Assembly: GCA_902785755.1 (NCBI GenBank)
Contig: CACZZO010000016.1
Span: 1-64,000 of the forward strand
Length of the DNA stretch: 64,000 nucleotides
Direction of reading: 5' to 3'
DNA from: an uncultured Bacteroidia bacterium
Lineage (GTDB): Bacteria; Bacteroidota; Bacteroidia; Bacteroidales; F082
Every line of letters starts with the position of its first letter. Positions within the stretch are counted from its first letter, which is position 1. The notes beneath the pieces were generated by a model. It made no database searches, was not told where the DNA came from, and saw only the letters and a program-made list of their open reading frames with translations. Below, in pieces: positions 61,862 through 64,000 of the stretch. Both the position numbers and the translations under genes were made by a program.

Positions 61862-62824
61862 ATGAAAAAAGCTGCACTTTTACTTTTGCTGTTGGCTCCG
61901 CTGGCTCTCACCGCGCAACGCATCACGCCCGAGGAATACATCCAGACCTACAAAGACATCGCCATGCGCGAGATGCGCGAGCATAAGATTCCGGCCTCCA
62001 TCACGCTTGCGCAGGGTATTCTCGAATCCGGCGCGGGCAACAGCGCCTTGGCACGCGAGGCGAAGAACCATTTCGGCATCAAGTGCCATAAAGGTTGGGA
62101 CGGCAAGACCTACCACATGGACGACGACGAGAAGGACGAGTGCTTCCGCAGGTACAATAGCGCCGAGGAGTCTTTTCGCGACCATTCCGAGTTTCTTTGC
62201 ACGCGAGGCCGCTATTCCGCACTTTTCGACCTCGAGATCACCGACTACCGTGGCTGGGCAAAGGGCCTGAAAGCGGCTGGTTACGCCACCAATCCCAAAT
62301 ACGCCCAACTGCTCATCGACCGCATTGAACTCTATGATTTGACGAAATACGACCAAATCGCCCTCGGCCTGATGACCGACGACAACCAACTGCCCGACAT
62401 TGCCCCCGAGGACGAACTTTTGGAATTGGCCTATTCGCCCACCAACCGCGCCGCCTTCGAGTTGGTCGACATGACCGCCGAAAAGCGTTTCATCTATGAG
62501 AACAACGGCGTGCGTTTCGTCTATGCCAAAGAGGGCGAAACGCCTGAGCAATTGGCCAAGGAATTTGGCGTGAAGTTCAAGAAATTTTGCGAGTACAATT
62601 TGCTGAAACGCCCCGACGAGATGGTCTTCCACAGCGGCGATGTGGTATATCTCTCCAAGTTGCGCAACAGCAACTGGAAAGCCAAGAAATACACCGTCGC
62701 CGAAGGCGAAACCCTCCGCGATGTGGCCTTGCGCTTCGCCGTGAAGCCCGAAAAGATCCTGAAAAAGAACGGAATGAAGAAAGACGCCCGCATCAGCAAA
62801 GGGCAGGTGCTTTGGCTGAGGTGA
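61862..62824 (+). CDS. Glucosaminidase-domain peptidoglycan hydrolase with LysM
   Basis: The 320-residue precursor has a signal peptide (MKKAALLLLLLAPLALTAQ), then a GH73-like glucosaminidase domain with the catalytic Glu in ITLAQGILESGAGNSALA and NHFGIKCHKGWDG, up to about residue 160. Two LysM-type repeats follow; the second (KKYTVAEGETLRDVALRF) ends the protein. It trims peptidoglycan strands in the cell wall. Confidence 0.92.
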   Translation: MKKAALLLLLLAPLALTAQRITPEEYIQTYKDIAMREMREHKIPASITLAQGILESGAGNSALAREAKNHFGIKCHKGWDGKTYHMDDDEKDECFRRYNSAEESFRDHSEFLCTRGRYSALFDLEITDYRGWAKGLKAAGYATNPKYAQLLIDRIELYDLTKYDQIALGLMTDDNQLPDIAPEDELLELAYSPTNRAAFELVDMTAEKRFIYENNGVRFVYAKEGETPEQLAKEFGVKFKKFCEYNLLKRPDEMVFHSGDVVYLSKLRNSNWKAKKYTVAEGETLRDVALRFAVKPEKILKKNGMKKDARISKGQVLWLR

Positions 62825-62868
62825 AAGAAAATTGTTTTCTTTCGCTTGCCGATTAACGGAAATATTCA

Positions 62869-62876
62869 TAATTTTG
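62869..62876 (+). promoter_or_regulatory. TAATTTTG -7 box of DUF4143 copy C
   Basis: TAATTTTG lies 68 bases before the ATG; the inverted repeats at 62888-62937 lie between them. Confidence 0.6.
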
Positions 62877-62887
62877 CCCCGTGAAGT

Positions 62888-62937
62888 AAAATTACTCAAC
62901 GAATTGAGTAATTTTACTCAATCCATTGAGTAAAATT
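62888..62937. promoter_or_regulatory. Chained inverted repeats in the leader of DUF4143 copy C
   Basis: AAAATTACTCAA at 62888-62899 faces TTGAGTAATTTT at 62904-62915, and the overlapping AATTTTACTCAA at 62910-62921 faces TTGAGTAAAATT at 62926-62937. Both pairs are exact 12-base inversions with four-base gaps and share the middle six bases, so two hairpins exclude each other. Confidence 0.85.
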
Positions 62938-62944
62938 ACATAAT

Positions 62945-64000
62945 ATGTTTCAAAGAGCTGATTATCAAGTGATAAAAAAACGACTTGAAGAGCCAAGAAG
63001 GTTTATTCAAGTGGTGATGGGACCTCGCCAGGTGGGAAAATCGACGGTGGTGCGGCAGGTTTTGGCTGATGTTTCGCAGCCTTATTCCATGTTTACGGCT
63101 GACGCGGTGCCAGCGGGAAACATGTTCTGGATCAGTGAATGTTGGGAGTCGGTGAGGCGCAAGATGAAGGCGGAAGGCGCAACGGAGTATATCCTCGTCG
63201 TTGATGAGGTGCAAAAGATTGACTCGTGGAGCGAGGCCGTCAAGAAAGAATGGGATGCCGATACGTTCAATGGCGTGAATATCAAGGTGGTGTTGCTTGG
63301 CTCGTCGCGGGTGATGCTCGACTATGGCTTGGCCGACAGCCTTATGGGGCGCTTCGAGCGCATTGTGATGCCGCATTGGTCGTATCCTGAAATGCGCGAG
63401 GCGTTTGGCTTCACTTTGGAACAATATGTGTATTTTGGTGCCTACCCGGGTGCTGCTCCTTTGGTTGGCGATGAGAATCGTTGGCTGGAATACATCATAG
63501 GTTCCATCATCGAGGCCACCATCAACAAGGATATTTTGCAAGGCGTGAAGGTGATGAAGCCCGCTTTGCTTCGGCAGGCTTTTGAATTGGCTTCGTCTTA
63601 TTCGGGCATGGAACTTTCGTTGACCAAGATGATGGGGCAACTGCAGGACGCAGGGAATGTGACCACCTTGGCCGCTTATATTGACCTTTTGGGTGAGGCG
63701 GGCTTGGTACGCACCTTGGGCAAATACGCTTCAGACGGAGCGCGGAAGCGGAACAGTGTGCCGAAATTCCAAGTCTTCAACAATGCTTTGAAGAACATCT
63801 ATTGCGGCAAGAGTTTTCGTGACGCGATTGTCGATTCAAGGCTATGGGGTAGGCTGTTCGAGTCGGCCATTGGTGCCTATATCGTCAATGGAGCCAACGC
63901 AGGACGCTATAAAACCTATTATTGGCGCGACAAAACCGGGCGTGAGGTGGATTATGTGCTGGAAAGGAACGGCCAGCTCCTTGCCATTGAGGTGAAAAGC
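62945..64000 (+). CDS. DUF4143 P-loop ATPase, copy C (3' end outside window)
   Basis: The first 352 codons read to the window edge. Walker A is GPRQVGKST at 26-34, Walker B-like LVVDEVQKID near 83-92, and the C-terminal motif is R-E-V-D-Y-V-L ... A-I-E-V-K-S, the PD-(D/E)XK-like arrangement of DUF4143. It differs from copies A and B. The ATG at 62945 directly follows the chained inverted repeats. Confidence 0.87.
   Translation, partial: MFQRADYQVIKKRLEEPRRFIQVVMGPRQVGKSTVVRQVLADVSQPYSMFTADAVPAGNMFWISECWESVRRKMKAEGATEYILVVDEVQKIDSWSEAVKKEWDADTFNGVNIKVVLLGSSRVMLDYGLADSLMGRFERIVMPHWSYPEMREAFGFTLEQYVYFGAYPGAAPLVGDENRWLEYIIGSIIEATINKDILQGVKVMKPALLRQAFELASSYSGMELSLTKMMGQLQDAGNVTTLAAYIDLLGEAGLVRTLGKYASDGARKRNSVPKFQVFNNALKNIYCGKSFRDAIVDSRLWGRLFESAIGAYIVNGANAGRYKTYYWRDKTGREVDYVLERNGQLLAIEVKS

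Overview
The window looks like a chromosomal segment of a member of the Bacteroidales (phylum Bacteroidota). The evidence is: several large secreted proteins ending in type IX secretion (T9SS) type A sorting domains; many TAnnTTTG -7 promoter boxes just upstream of genes; lipoproteins with a Cys near residue 20; a SufBCDS cluster; a Skp/OmpH-BamA-UppS cell-envelope cluster; and DUF4143 ATPases. Base composition looks moderate and uniform, and no plasmid or phage backbone is visible. Species and genus cannot be told from this sequence alone.

Layout. 1-861: NhaC-type antiporter running off the left edge. 991-2358: two related lipoproteins, a terminator and an initiator tRNA-Met. 2593-3474: era. 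3475-3851: a composite relic of two gene starts. 3852-12023: a four-gene T9SS export cassette, an Omp28-like thiol-motif protein followed by three tandem S8 (subtilisin-like) proteases. 12134-13228: a small CSCxxC protein and a two-gene toxin-antitoxin-like pair. 13305-17148: acyl-CoA dehydrogenase with etfA and etfB. 17327-23512: membrane and glycosyltransferase genes (DUF975, DUF2079, GT39, PHP-like, GT4). 23635-26324: two divergent DUF4143 ATPases plus a relic of a third. 26417-32337: suf operon interrupted by a GT39-type gene. 32361-38497: ATP-grasp protein, HepT/MntA pair, purA, fur-type regulator, relA/spoT. 38590-43450: lepA, dprA, rsgA, NAD kinase. 43499-49065: DUF6089 protein, uppS, bamA and two skp/ompH genes. 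49152-52922: two paralogous T9SS propeller-like proteins. 53336-56476: repeat-rich zone with an IS3-type element and a truncated surface-protein gene. 56477-61668: MFS transporter, M16 peptidase, rsmG. 61862-62824: peptidoglycan hydrolase with LysM. 62945-64000: a further DUF4143 ATPase running off the right edge.

How the genes work together. The envelope cluster makes the undecaprenyl carrier (UppS) and builds outer-membrane proteins (BamA with two Skp-like chaperones); the T9SS cargo proteins use the outer membrane as their export site. The acyl-CoA dehydrogenase passes electrons to EtfAB. The suf genes build Fe-S clusters. Housekeeping GTPases (Era, LepA, RsgA), RelA/SpoT, DprA, NAD kinase and RsmG form the conserved background.

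The least ordinary signals are non-coding or small scale: (a) DUF4143 ATPase genes that each carry their own, mutually different repeated or inverted sequence at the promoter, including four exact 22-bp-spaced iterons at 24841-24921; (b) a heptamer-type simple repeat, otherwise intergenic, that sits in frame inside sufS; (c) a family of long imperfect inverted repeats made of iterated TATGGCC-like words in at least three intergenic regions; (d) the relic at 3532-3771, where two converging promoters and two truncated signal-peptide starts are fused head-on; and (e) a 60-bp near-direct repeat containing a promoter-like box that brackets the IS-bearing segment. No CRISPR array or recognisable large new defence island is visible.
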